A DNA stretch of 64,000 nucleotides, taken from contig MNCI01007580.1 in assembly GCA_015680685.1 (NCBI GenBank), forward strand, positions 708,451 through 772,450, given 5' to 3'. Source of the stretch: Gnetum montanum. Taxonomy: Eukaryota; Streptophyta; Gnetopsida; Gnetales; Gnetaceae. The notes under the pieces were generated by a model, which made no database searches, was not told the origin of the DNA, and saw only the letters and a list, made by a program, of their open reading frames with translations. Below are positions 1 to 10,732 of this stretch, piece by piece; the first letter of the stretch is position 1, and the number at the start of each line of letters is the position of its first letter. Position numbers and translations under genes: made by a program.

Positions 1-973
1 ATTCTCCACTCTTTTGATACATCCATTCCAACATCTTATTGATCTTTGCCTCAGCTTCTTCTAACGATTGTTGTATTGGCAAAGATGATGTCTCCACCTT
101 GAGATTTGTTGATCTCCCCTTGTTATGATCATGGACCTTTGTTAAGTTAAAATTTTGGTCCCGTTGATGTTTTTCAACACTCTCCCATGTAGCTAATTCT
201 CCTTCTTCTTTTGTTACCCTTTTAATAAGCTCTTGGATTTGATGGATTTGTAGTTCCTATAGTTGACCTTGGGCATACGTTCCTAAGGTCTCTCTTGTTT
301 CATTACATAGCCCATCAATGATATGGTACATTAGCCTTTCCTTGGAAAACCCATGGCCTAGATAGTTGTTTAACAGTGCATAATATCTTTCTAAGGCCAT
401 GTCCAAGGGTTCATGTTGTGCTTATTTCCATCCTTGGATTTGTTTCCTCAAGGTTGACACTCTTGCATAGGTTTGATATTTTTCATTAAAAACTTCTACC
501 ATTGTTGACCAATGTCGTACTGAATTTGGTTTTAATGATCGATACCATACTTTTGCTTGGTCAATGAGTGTCATAGGAAAGAGCTTAAGTTTTTGCCAAC
601 TGTTATCAATGTTATTCCATGTGCAGGCATCAGAGAAGGCTAATAAATGTTGATGTGGATCTAAGTCATAGCCTCCTAAAAATTTGAGAAAGTTGTTTAA
701 ATCGAGCCTGGGTAGTCGGCTCTCTTTACGGTGCCTATGTGAGATTTGAATAGCCTCTTGTATTTGTGTTAGGCTTGTAGTGGCCAGTGGGGGTTCATCG
801 TCATCAGGTAAGTTAGGCTTCCATGCGTTGTGATGACGTTTTTTTTGTTGATGCTTATAGGAAACTCCCACTTCAGGTTGTATACTCCAATCTTCATCAT
901 CATATAGTTCATTGGTTCTCCAATGAACTTCCTCACTAAGTGTGGTGTTATTATTATCTTGTAGGAGAGGCAT
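1..973 (-). pseudogene. gag: A1 gag polyprotein, partial and decayed
   Basis: The ATG at 973 lies 118 bases downstream of the A1 primer-binding site, which is why I chose it. The frame is open to 422 (183 codons) and then continues to the window edge through two in-frame stops. The core reads RLDLNNFLKFLGGYDLDPHQHL, then FPMTLIDQAKVWYRSL, the usual plant gypsy gag core pattern (a DP-x-HL helix, then FP-x-L-x-A-x-W). The next part (YYALLNNYLGHGF, YHIIDGL, ETLGTYAQG) matches the same part of A5 at the far right and of A6. The N-terminus is about 200 residues shorter than in A6. Gag forms the virus-like particle that packages element RNA. This copy cannot be translated in full. Confidence 0.85.
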
Positions 974-1108
974 TGTTGTGTGTGAATTTAGGTGTGACTT
1001 TTAATAATTATTCTTCTTTCTAAGAGATATATCGTTAAGTTCTTTACAGCGACCTTGTATGATATAACTAATCTAGATAACGAGCACCCGTCCCTGGCAA
1101 CGGCCCCA
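974..1108 (-). other. A1 leader and primer-binding site
   Basis: Minus-strand 5' untranslated leader. Bases 1091-1108, read on the minus strand, are TGGGGCCGTTGCCAGGGA. This is close to the Asp-tRNA-type primer-binding site TGGCGCCGTTGCCGGGGA used by many plant gypsy elements. It is one base from the LTR end, as expected for the start of minus-strand DNA synthesis. A6 has the same arrangement at 41393-41410. Confidence 0.8.
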
Positions 1109-1438
1109 ATGATGAGTGGCGAGGTACCCCTACACTCAACCATACGAAACGAGTGTAGCACGCGTGATCTGGTTGAACTCCGCAAACGGACTAGTTGTGG
1201 CACCTAGATAGTTATCCTTAGGCTGCAGTTCGCTGTCTTCTCACTTGGACTAGTATTATACTTGTCACGTATGGTTTAGTCCAAATGAGGTGTATGATGT
1301 ATTCATAATCTATGCTACTCCTGAAGGCAATGGAAAAGAATTTTAACTAAGCTAAGCTAGGAGGAAAAGGTTAAGAAAATCTAATCTAGCCTAAGTGCGA
1401 CGAGCAACCGATTCCTTGATCAACNTCATGCATGACTA

Positions 1439-1590
1439 CCACTGGGATTACCAAGCACAGATCCTAGGTACGCCACTGGGATTACCAAGCGCAGATCCTA
1501 GGTACGCCACTGGGATTACCAAGCGTAGATCCCAAATACTCCACTGGGTTACCAAGCGTAGATCCTATCTACACCACTGGGCTACGAAGT
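1439..1590. repeat. 34-bp tandem repeat inside A1 LTR
   Basis: Four to five units starting CCACTGGGATTACCAAGC, with period near 34 bp. The first two are nearly identical and the later ones diverged. Other A LTRs (about 3925-4000, 9955-10025, 31915-31965) carry only one or two such units, so this is a local expansion. It starts 14 bases after the single N at 1425, so copy number may be misassembled. Confidence 0.85.
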
Positions 1591-1916
1591 AGTCACACTT
1601 AAATGCTTGTAATCAAGTCATACTCGTTCCACGTTCTAGGATTTTAAGGGTGAGAGAGAAAATAGTAAATAACATTAAAGAAATAAACAAATAAACAAAT
1701 AAATAACAAAGTGAATGTTGCAATGATGAAGTAATCTTGATCTTTATTGCCGGTCATGTGCGTGTCCAAGTACGACACACTCGAATAAAGACACCGTATA
1801 ATTACATTCACCACACTGTAGGTAGACATGGGAAAAATAATCTAACTCTGTAGGGATCAAACTGCCAAAGCTTCGCTACTCCTAACTCCTATTACTTGTA
1901 CAAGGGAGAGCCACGT

Positions 1917-1927
1917 CTTATTTATAG
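1917..1927 (-). promoter_or_regulatory. TATA box of A1 LTR
   Basis: Minus-strand CTATAAATAAG, at a conserved place in every A LTR (for example minus-strand CTATAAATAC at 32254-32263 in A5). The U3 palindromes lie upstream of it on the minus strand. Confidence 0.6.
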
Positions 1928-1944
1928 ATATGGTGGCAAACTGT

Positions 1945-2045
1945 GATATCGCATACGCGATATCGTAGGGAAGACGCGATATCACGTACGTGGTATCACA
2001 AGGGATTCGATATCGCGGTGGACGTGATATCGCGTACGCGATATC
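1945..2045. promoter_or_regulatory. GATATC palindrome cluster in A1 U3
   Basis: Bases 2026-2045 are a perfect 20-bp palindrome, GATATCGCGTACGCGATATC. Bases 1945-1964 differ from it by one base. Further GATATC half-sites lie between them. The cluster is directly upstream (minus strand) of the LTR TATA box, so an enhancer role is plausible. The same word type recurs in the LTRs of A2 (about 2190-2250), A3 (about 4410), A5 (about 32280-32365) and A6 (about 42150-42215). Confidence 0.7.
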
Positions 2046-2072
2046 GTGGCTTATGCAAAACGTGTCTCATCA

Positions 2073-2168
2073 CTTGTCGTTGTTAGTTCTCATTCAGTTA
2101 GTAATCCCATACCTTCCAAATATTTTGTAAGGAACTCAAGGATGAGTTTTTATTCAGTCATGGGGGTA
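2073..2168 (+). mobile_element. A2 3' internal end with polypurine tract
   Basis: Plus-strand sequence matching the reverse complement of the A6 3' internal end (35969-36040), including the run AATATTTTGTAAGGAACTC. It ends in the polypurine tract CATGGGGGTA at 2159-2168, just before the A2 LTR. The rest of A2 is missing or lies beyond A1. This suggests that A1 inserted into A2, close to its 3' end and in opposite orientation. Confidence 0.75.
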
Positions 2169-3007
2169 TGATGAGCCACGATATTACATCTGTGATATCA
2201 TGTTTGTGATATCGCGTACACGATATTGTGGCCTTCCATGCGATATCACATATGTGATATCATGGCTTGCTCGGTTGCCTATGAATAAGAGGTGGATGCA
2301 CTTGGTTTGTATAGTTAGTCATAGTCCCTTACCCAAACTTTTACCTTTTCTCCCTCTTAGAGTTAGAATTATTTCTGCGTGCTCATAGTAGGAGTCATAA
2401 AGTGAATGGATCTTTATTTGAGCATTGTGTACCTAAGCATGCCTTGTGTACAATAATAAATAAAAACTTTGTGATAAACCTTGTAGCATTCAAAATAGAT
2501 TAATTAATGTTAATTACTATTACTTAATGCTTTCCTTAGTTAATTAATGATTCTCTCTCACCCTACAACTCTCCTAAGGAAGCACACATAGTACGATCAC
2601 TTTGAGCATCCGTGTAACCCTTGGTAATCCATTAATGATTAGTGTTTGGTAATCCTAGTAGTGTTGCACTAGTTTAGGATGTGTACAGCAAGTGAGAATG
2701 AATACTTGTGTTAGGATCAGTCAGAGCCTAGTTAATAAGTAGTTAAATTAAATTAGTTACTTAGTTATCTCTCTCCTCCCTTATTAGCAGCAGGACATAA
2801 GAACACAAATAAGTATAAAAATCATATGCCTCAAGTTTACTTAACCATACAATCGTGACATACAAGTAAGCTTGGGAAGACAACGATTGATCAACTCATT
2901 CTTGTTCCATAAAGGCACATAAGCACTTAGTCCTTGGAATTTGACCGGATCATGTGTGGAGACTCATATTGGTATGGTTGAGCGGAGGGATACCTCACTG
3001 CTCATCA
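2169..3007 (+). mobile_element. A2 3' LTR (family A, plus strand)
   Basis: It starts TGATGAGCCACG right after the polypurine tract and ends CTGCTCATCA; it is about 839 bp. Near its end the reverse complement reads TGATGAGCAGTGAGGTATCC, the family A terminal sequence. It carries GATATC-type palindromic words at 2190-2250. No 5' partner is visible. Confidence 0.8.
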
Positions 3008-3596
3008 CTCTTCTATGTTAAGTGATGGGTGTATGTGAGAGTGATGGGTGTGTCTTGCATTAAGTGAGATAAATAATCTTTAAGAAACATAAGGAGAGAA
3101 AATGTAGCTAATGCATATGTGAGCATATTTTCCAAGTAATGGATATGCATTAGTAAATATTCATCAAATTAAGTGATTAATTTTTTAGCTAAATTAAGAT
3201 AATATTGTAGATGCTTAGCTTTACAAGGGTAATTATCCTTAACTTGATGAGTGACTAGTTGGAAATCACCTTGAATTGAAAGCCTTTTAATTTCTAGTTA
3301 GGTTGCTAGGATAAGCCTAAATTAATATCCTTGTATTTGAATACATGATTTGTACATGAAAAATCAAATTTATAAGTTTGATAGATAGGCTCCATATCTT
3401 TATGATTAAGGACATAAGCCACATTAAAACCCTAAGTTGTATGAGCATCATTGAAGTACAAGTGTTAATCAAAATCCTTATGTTTTAAAGTTGTGGTTGG
3501 AAGAAGATTAGTTTCATTCATACTTGAATCCCCACAGAAAGGTTGAATGATTGTAGAAAATGTTTTGGATAATTGGGTTGATGTAGGGAGGTCTAC
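3008..3596 (-). pseudogene. pol: X pol relic: RNase H region (copy 1)
   Basis: The minus-strand translation around 3240-3280 gives QGDFQLVTHQVKDN. It aligns to the RNase H motif seen intact in T1 and T2 (GDSQLVINQV). The rest has stops and indels. The block lies between the end of the A2 LTR and the start of the A3 LTR and is repeated, with small changes, at about 7608-8211. I read it as the oldest layer, into which an A element inserted. Confidence 0.65.
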
Positions 3597-4480
3597 TGAG
3601 GAGCAGTGGAGTAATCCAACACCCAACCATACAAGATATGAGTGTTCACGTGTAGCTCAATCATAATTTGTGGACGAGGAAATGTGATTATGCTAGTAAT
3701 TGGTTAGAGTTCTGACTATTGTCTTCCCACTTGGAGCTAGTATAATTGATGCATACGATCTAGCTCTTAGTGAGGTATATGATAGGTTGATGTTGGTGGG
3801 CCATAACTCCTAGCTATGATGGTAAAGTGTAAAATTGATTCTAAGTCTAAGAAAAATGGTAAGTGAATCTAGTCTAGCCTAGAGTGATGAGTATCCATTC
3901 ATAGCTTGTTGTACATGCCTTCGACTCAAGTCACCATTACTGGGATTACCAAGTGAGTTCACTACTAAGCAAATCAAGTAAAACCACTACTGGGTTACCA
4001 AAAAATCACACTTAAACACTCGAAACCAACCGTACTCATTCCACTTTACTAATGAACAAGAAAAGTAAAGTACTTATAAATGTAACTAATTAAACTTAGA
4101 AAATAGTAAGAATTATGCTAAGTAAAACAGTGAAGCTAAGTGGATGCTGTAATGATGGAAAGAAATCTCAATCTTTATTTCCATCTTGAACTATACTCAA
4201 GTACACTTCACTCGAATAAAGATTCCGGAGAACTACTTAATACCACACTATGGGCATTCACTCTATCTTTAAGCTACAAAATTAAATTGCAAGAGTTTTA
4301 GTAAAGGTGTAATGAATTATTGTTTGGACCATGCAACTAAGTGTCATATTTATAGGTAGGCATGTGTTTGCAATATTAGATATTAGACATCATAGCTTGT
4401 GTCCTGATATCGGGTACATGATATCATAGCCCCAATATTAAATACCTAATATTGCAGTTCATGAAAAATTTACTTTATCA
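3597..4480 (-). mobile_element. A3 3' LTR (family A)
   Basis: On the plus strand it begins TGAGGAGCAGTGGAGTAATC and ends TTATCA. It is followed by the polypurine tract (plus-strand TACCTCCACGAC at 4481-4492). It shares the family A layout: ACCCAACCATAC near the start, an ACTGGGATTACCAAG block near the middle and a minus-strand TATA at about 4350. It is nearly the same as the A4 LTR minus its insertion, including the shared left flank, so the two arose by segmental duplication. Confidence 0.8.
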
Positions 4481-4709
4481 TACCTCCACGACTAACTGAA
4501 AACTTGTCCTCAAGTTAAAACAAAATGATGATAGATTTCCTTACAAAATTGGGAGGTAGGTTTACATTACATTGACTAACTATCTACATGACATTGACTA
4601 ACTATATACATGACTCTTGAATGCCACAGTGATGTTTTACAAAAATTTACACAAGACATGACATGATCACATTTGATAAAAAATAGAATTTGCTAAAGCT
4701 CGATGTAGC
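4481..4709 (-). other. A3 3' untranslated end
   Basis: Polypurine tract and 3' untranslated sequence between the accessory ORF stop and the LTR. It contains ACATTGACTAACTA words repeated at about 4570-4610. I see no gene in it. Confidence 0.6.
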
Positions 4710-7083
4710 TTAAGTAGTTTTTGGTGGTGGTGGCTCCTCCATTAGTTACTTCCCATTATCATCAGGGTTTTGGAATTTGTATCAATTTAGGAGTACCTAA
4801 AAATTTTCTTCCTCCATTTGTGGATCATGTATCATCCATGCTTGTTGTGCAATGTGTGATGGAGTGGGTACATCCCCTGGGCACGATACCTATGGGAACA
4901 TCTGATTGGCTTTGACATACTAGTCTACAAACTACCTTCTCTCATCTTTGAATGATCTAGCCTTCTCATGTAATTCATGGTAGTTGGAAAATCTTCTTGC
5001 CAAATTTGTTGCTACATATTTTTACCCTTGGTAGCCAACCTTCACTGCTTCCAAATCAAATTTTGTCACCCAAAGTTTCTGTAAGGCATCCTTAAAATAT
5101 GCAAACTCCTTCTCGTATAGAGTGTATGTGGCTGCTACTTATTATTCTAATTCATTTCTGGGCCTTCCTATTGTCAACATGTCCAAGTTAGCATAACAAA
5201 GGTTAGCTAATCCCATGTATTCTTTCAAGTCCTCAATCTATCGGTCTTTATTATTCACTTCCACTTGGTGGACATGGACACAACTATCCAAGATGGGTTG
5301 CCAGTCTAGATTCTATGCTAATATGGAGTTAATTTTGGCTTTCATCATCTAGATTTCTTTTTCATTGATCTATTTGTACATGTCAACCTAATCATGAAAG
5401 TGTTCTTTGAGCCTTTCATGTTTCTTTGCCTCATTCTTCCATGGCTAATTTCAATGGATAACTTTTGATGGATAATGCATACCTCCTCCATTGAGAGGGT
5501 TCTATTTTCTCATGAGAGGCTACTCATGTCTTGGTTAAGCCTCATTAGTTGCTCTCTTAGCTAATGGATGATTTCTTCTAAAATTTTTTTTTCTTTTCAA
5601 TGTTGGTTAACTTGGTGTTATTAGTAGTGAGCTATTTGTTTTCCTCTTGGGCTATGGCGAGTGGCTTAGCATGTGCATACATTTGTGCTTCAACTAATGA
5701 GGCATTCCACACCACTTTCTCCTTCTCAATTACCATTTGTTTATTATACTCCATCAGATAATTCATTTATCTATCTTGAATTATTCCATTTGGCCAGGTG
5801 CAATGAATTGAATCGGGTCTCTATGTTCAGCACTTAGGGTCATGAGCGCTTCTTGTAATTTTAGAATTTTAGCTTCCATGTGCTTCGCCCTAGTCTATGT
5901 CATGACTAGTTTACCTTTGGTAGCAATTAGTTTTGAATGCATTATAGTGACATCACTTGGGATGTTGAAAAGTGTTGTCATCACTTGCCCAGTCTATAGT
6001 AATTGATCAAGCACATCTTCATCGTTAGCAGAAGTCATTGAGATTCTAGCTAGCATTTGGGCATCTCTAGCTTTAGTTAGATTTACTAGTGGTACAACAT
6101 GTATGTTGAGAAATTCTTTAATGTGATTAGTGATCACCTTTGTTGTTCCTACTACATCTTGGTGCTTCGTTATCACAACTGTGGCAACTTGTCTAGTCTC
6201 AAGCATTGCTTGGAACAATGTAGCATTCCTAGAGATTTTTTGTAACCATTGGTAGCCAAACTTCACTACTTCCAATTCAGAATTTTCCACTTGAAGTTTC
6301 TATAAGGCATCCTTATGATTTGCAAACTCCTTCTCATACAGAGTGTAAATGACTGCTACTTACTATTCTAGTTCATTTCTAGGCCTTCTTGTTGTTAACA
6401 TGGCCAAGTTAGCATAGCAGAGGTTAGCTAACACCATGTATTTTTAGGCCCTTAATCTATAAGTCTTTATTCTTTACTTCTACTAGGTGGACATGGGTGT
6501 AACTATTCAAGATGGGTTGCCAGTCTGGATTCTGTGCTAATATGAAGTTGATTTTGGCCTTTGCCATTTGGATCTTTTTTTCATTGATCTGTTTGTACAT
6601 GCCCACCTGATCAAGGAAGTGTTCTTTAGGCCTTTCATGTTTCTTTGCCTCATTCTACCATGCATTGATTTCAATGGCTAACTTCTGATTGATAGTGCAT
6701 ACCTCCTCCATTGAGAGGGTTCTATTTACTTGTGTGATGTGGCTTATGTCTTGGTTGATCCTCATCAGTTGCTCTCTCAACTGATGGATGCTTTCTTCTA
6801 GGATGTTCTTTTGCTTTTCAATGTTGGTTAACTTGGCATTATTAGTAGTGAGATAAATTTTTTCTCTTGGGTTGTGATGAGTGTCTTAGCATATGCATAC
6901 ATTTGTGCTTCAACTATTGAGGCATTCCACATCACTTTCTCCTTCTCAATTATCATTTGTTTATTTTTCTCCATTAGGTGATTCATATGCTCTATCATGA
7001 ATTGTTCCATCTAATCAAGTGTAATGAATTAATTTGGGTCTCTATGTTTGACCCTTAGGGTTGCAAGTTCTTATTTCTTGAGG
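4710..7083 (-). pseudogene. A3 accessory ORF relic (coiled-coil part)
   Basis: The minus-strand stop at 4710-4712 closes a frame ending MEEPPPPKTT, the same tail as in A4 (MEEPLPPKTS) and A5 (MEEPPPPRTT). Upstream, heptad-rich stretches rich in Glu, Lys, Met and Leu (for example MEKNKQMIIEKEKVMW at about 6960) suggest a coiled coil. The 1.2-kb middle is present twice in tandem (about 5030-6240 and 6250-7083). Stops and frameshifts are many. The N-terminal domain known from A4 and A5 is missing: at about 7083 homology to A4 ends and X sequence begins. Function is unknown; its place after gag/pol and before the 3' LTR is that of the third ORF of Athila-type elements. Confidence 0.65.
5030..7083 (-). 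repeat. 1.2-kb tandem duplication within A3 accessory ORF
   Basis: The word AAACTCCTTCTC and its neighbours occur at about 5104 and about 6325, and TACCTCCTCCATTGAGAGGG at about 5481 and 6701, an offset near 1.22 kb. A4 has the same duplication (about 11090 and 12300); A5 has a single copy. The doubling therefore preceded the block duplication that made A3 and A4. Confidence 0.75.
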
Positions 7084-8211
7084 TGAACTTTAGGGGTTTG
7101 ACCTAAGTTATTTATACCCAGCCATTAGAGGTGGTATTAGCATAGAGTTATGGAGCTAGTAAAAGTGAGTAACAAGTTCTAGGTAATGTGGGGTAGTAAG
7201 AGGATTGGCCATCCCTTCTAAGGGATAGATGCCAAAGGAAGATAATCCCAAGAAACTCTTATAGTATAACCAAGATACATTATTCCATATCAATAATGAA
7301 TTTTTTTCTTTTTTCTTTTGCATTTGTCCTATTTTTTTCTTTACGCTTAATATCAAATGTTACATATATTTGATATTTTCCATCTTATCTTCTTACGCAT
7401 AACTAATATAACATATATTTAACTTTTTCCATGACATCCAAGGACAAGATGTCACATAATGCTAAAACTTAACATAAAATGTTGGGATTCATGATATAAA
7501 AATGTTTAGGATATTTAGCAAGGGTATCTTTTTGAGATGAAGATAAATATTCAAGAGTTTCTCTAGCTTGTAAATATTATATAATAATTTAGTATTATCC
7601 ATCCTCTTCTAAGTTAAGTAAGCTAACGCATGGTGTTTATGTGAGAGTGATGGGTGTATCTTGCATTAAGTGAGATAAATAATATTTAAGAAACATAATA
7701 TCTACAAGGAGAGAAAATGTAGCTAATGCATATGTGAGCATATTTTCCAAGTAATGGATATGCATTAGTAAATATTCATCAAGTTAAGCAATTAATTTTT
7801 TAGCTAAATTAAGATAATATTGTAGATGCTTAGCTCTACAAGGGTAATTATCATTAACTTGATGAATGACTAGTTGGAAATCACCTTGAATTGAAAGCCT
7901 TTTAATTTCTAGTTGGGTTGCTAGGAGTAAACTTGAATTAAGATCCTTGTATTTGAATATATTATTTGTACATGAAAATCAAATTTATAAGTTTGATAGA
8001 TAGGCTTCATATCTTTATGATTAAAAACACAAGACACATTAAAACCCTAAGTTGTATGAGCATAATTGAAGTACAAGTGTTAATTGAAATTCTTATGTTT
8101 TAAAGTTGTGGTTGTAAGAGGATTAGTTTCATTCATACTTGAATCCCCAAAGAAAGGTTGAATGATTGTAGAAAATGTTTTGGATAATAGGGTTGATGTG
8201 GAGAGGTCTAT
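7084..8211 (-). pseudogene. pol: X pol relic: RNase H and linker to integrase (copy 2)
   Basis: Bases 7608-8211 repeat the RNase H relic of 3008-3596. Left of this, minus-strand frames at about 7440-7600 give SSSQKDTLAKYPKHF, which aligns with the RNase H to integrase linker of T2 (LTSTQKDAVQKCTRQY). So this copy of X extends further toward integrase than copy 1. From 7084 to about 7440 the sequence is AT-rich and I cannot assign it. Confidence 0.6.
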
Positions 8212-8820
8212 TGAGGAGTAGTGGAGTAATCCAACACCCAACCATACAAGATATGAGTGTTCACGCATAGCCCAATTGTAATTCATGGCCAAGGCAATGT
8301 GATTATGTTAGTAATTGGTTAGAGTTTTTATTGTTGTTTTACCATGTGGAGCTAGTATAATTGATTCATATGATTTAGCTCTTAGTATGGTATATGATAG
8401 GTTGATGTTGGTGGGTCATAACTCCTAGCTATTGAAACATCGTGAAAATTTCGAGGCCTTGGTGGTTCAGCAAAAGGCTGGTGATTCAGGCAAAGGGTTA
8501 CAACAAGGTGCAACACAACAAGTTCCTTTTTCAGATTAAAAGCCTTTCCTGCCACGCTGCACGACATAGCACAAATGAATTCCAGAAGACAGAACAAAGC
8601 AACAAGTGCACAGCAGCAAGCTTTTGACTTTTCAAATTCTCTATGTTTCGAGAACCTTAGCTTTGTGGTATATTACGCTACATTATGCAACATGGCGTAA
8701 TGCAGCGTAATGTCAGAAAGCAACTTGCGACAACAACATCAAGGACGGAAAATGCCCAAGACTTCAACAACACTTAGATTTTTTATAAAGTGCGCTATTT
8801 TACTCTAAATTACGCTATGA

Positions 8821-8900
8821 AGCGTAATCTAGCGTGGTGGAGCGTAATCTGGTGTGGTGCAGCATAATCTAGCATAGTGCAGTGTAATACAAGCATAGAC
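8821..8900 (+). repeat. 20-bp tandem repeat in solo LTR
   Basis: Four consecutive 20-bp units: AGCGTAATCTAGCGTGGTGG, AGCGTAATCTGGTGTGGTGC, AGCATAATCTAGCATAGTGC, then a more diverged AGTGTAATACAAGCATAGAC. It lies in U3, about 250 bp upstream of the TATA box. The units share the ACGCT/AGCGT core that recurs in T2. Confidence 0.85.
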
Positions 8901-9142
8901 AAAAGTGGCATAATACAAGCATCAGCAGTCCATACGGCACGATACGCTCTCTAGTGTATTGTAGTGTAATCAAGAAATCGCTTGTCGCCAAAGCTCTAAC
9001 AAGAGTAGTTTACGCTGCATTATGCTTTAGACCGTAAAGTGGTGTGGTGCCACAAGCTTTAACAACCACCACTTCAAGTTAACGACATTTTTCAAATTCA
9101 AGACACGCGTCACCTAAACCGCATTTTTCTCTTGACCCTAAT

Positions 9143-9153
9143 CTTATAAATAC
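9143..9153 (+). promoter_or_regulatory. TATA box of solo LTR Ts
   Basis: CTTATAAATAC on the plus strand. It corresponds to the TATA boxes of T1 (17503-17513) and T2 (58191-58201, minus). Confidence 0.6.
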
Positions 9154-10505
9154 TCCAGTTGACAAAGATCAAAGGGTGGACAAAGAAAATTTCTCCTAAG
9201 ACTTAACAAATTTTCTCTGTGAGTGATTTTTCCCTTCCGTTGATAATCGTTGACAACTTTTAACAAGAGAACAAAGAGGATCAGTAATCGCAAGAATATC
9301 AAAGGTAATTGGCAAGAATCTCTAGTTAGGAATAGCAAGTTGACAGACATTCTGCTTCAGACCGACTCCCTTGTACACCGCTAGAACGAGGTAGATCACC
9401 TTTGCTTATTTCATCTTTGAACAACTTTCTTGTTATTGGCACGTGCTTCGCCCAGATTGAAGTCTGCTTGTAATAGTCATATTCAATATACTTTGTTCAT
9501 GAGGTGAATCCCAGATCTTGAGATTTCCTGCATTCTAAATCTGATCTCTTGTGCCTCATCCATACAAATCTTGCAAATCGTCGTAAATCGATTTCATCGT
9601 TTTCAACTACCCGCTAAGTTAACAATATCATATATTCTCGTAAAGATCCATCATTTTATTATCCAAATATCACAAAAATTTTTACTGATCAAGTAAGTCC
9701 CTGTTTGATTGACAAGATCATTCAGGGCACCTCAGATTTGTTTTCTCTCCAGCACGGTCCTCGCACGGATCCGGGGTTAAAACTGTGTACGTGGACTTTC
9801 GTTCGGTATTTCTAGCGATCGACATTTTCCGTCGTTACAGCTATGATGGTAAAGTATGAAATTGATTCTAAGTCTAAGGAAAATGGTAAGTAAATCTAGT
9901 CTAGCCCAGAGTGATGAGTATCCATTCGTAGCTTGTTGTACATGTCTTGGACTCATGTAACCATTATTGGGATTACCAAGTGAGTTCACTATTGAGAAAA
10001 TCAAGTGAAACCACTACCCAGTTACCAAATAATCATACTTAAACACTCAAAATCAATCATACTCATTCCGCTTTACTAATGAACAAGGAAAGTAAAGTAC
10101 TTAAAAATGTAACTGACTAAACTTAGAAAACAATAAGAATTATGCTAAGTAAAATAGTGAAGCTAAGTGGATGCTGCAATTATGGAAATAAATCTTGATC
10201 TTTATTTACATCTTGAACTGTGCTTAAGTACACTTCACTCGGATAAATATTCTGGAGAACTACTCAATACCACACTACAAAAATTCACTCTATTGCTAAG
10301 CTATAAAATTAAATTGCAAAAGTTTCAGTAAGGGTGTAATGAATTATTGTTTGGACCATGTGCCTAAGTGTCATATTTATAGGTAGGTATGTATCCACGA
10401 TATCAAATATTAGACATAATAACTTGTGCCCTAATATCAAGTACATGGTATTGTAGCCCAAATATTAAATAATTAATATTGTAGTTGATGAAAAATTACT
10501 TTTCA

Positions 10506-10732
10506 TACCCCCACAACTAACTAAAAACTCATCCTTGAGTTAAAATAAAATGATGATAGAGTTCCTTATAAAATTGGGAGCTAGGTTTACATGACATTAA
10601 CTAACTATTTACATGACATTGATTAACTATATACATGACTCTTGAATGTTGTAGTGGTGTTTTACAAAAATCTACATAAGACATGACATGATCACATTTG
10701 ATAAAAAAAAATTTGCTAAAGCTTGATGTAGC
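10506..10732 (-). other. A4 3' untranslated end
   Basis: Polypurine tract and 3' untranslated sequence, matching 4481-4709 in A3. No gene seen. Confidence 0.6.

Larger units (their letters stand above)
1110..2072 (-). mobile_element. A1 5' LTR (family A)
   Basis: On the plus strand it begins TGATGAGTGGCGAGG and ends CTCATCA. On the element (minus) strand it begins TGATGAG and ends CTCATCA. It is bounded on the left by the primer-binding site and on the right by sequence that belongs to the opposite-strand element A2. A minus-strand TATA box lies at 1917-1927. It is longer (963 bp) than other A LTRs (about 825-885 bp), partly through a tandem repeat at 1439-1590. A single N stands at 1425. 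The matching left LTR lies outside the window. Confidence 0.85.
8433..9839 (+). mobile_element. Ts: solo LTR of family T
   Basis: It starts TGAAACATCG, ends CGTCGTTACA, is 1407 bp long, and is flanked by a perfect 5-bp target duplication GCTAT (8428-8432 and 9840-9844). Both ends match the T2 LTR read on the minus strand (for example the block around GAAATTTT next to one end and GTGCCCTGAA near the other). A TATA box lies at 9143-9153. No internal region or primer site is present, so it is a solo LTR left by recombination between two LTRs. Confidence 0.92.
8212..10505 (-). mobile_element. A4 3' LTR, interrupted by a solo LTR
   Basis: It begins TGAGGAGTAGTGGAGTAATC on the plus strand and ends at TTTTCA, followed by the polypurine tract (plus TACCCCCACAAC). 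Removing the inserted Ts (8433-9839) and one target copy leaves about 880 bp, the same length as A3. The left flank equals that of A3. Confidence 0.85.

Noticed and set aside
1395-1592. 65-codon frame with repeated tryptophan blocks
   Set aside because: It is the 34-bp tandem repeat of the A1 LTR read in one frame, with an N near its start.
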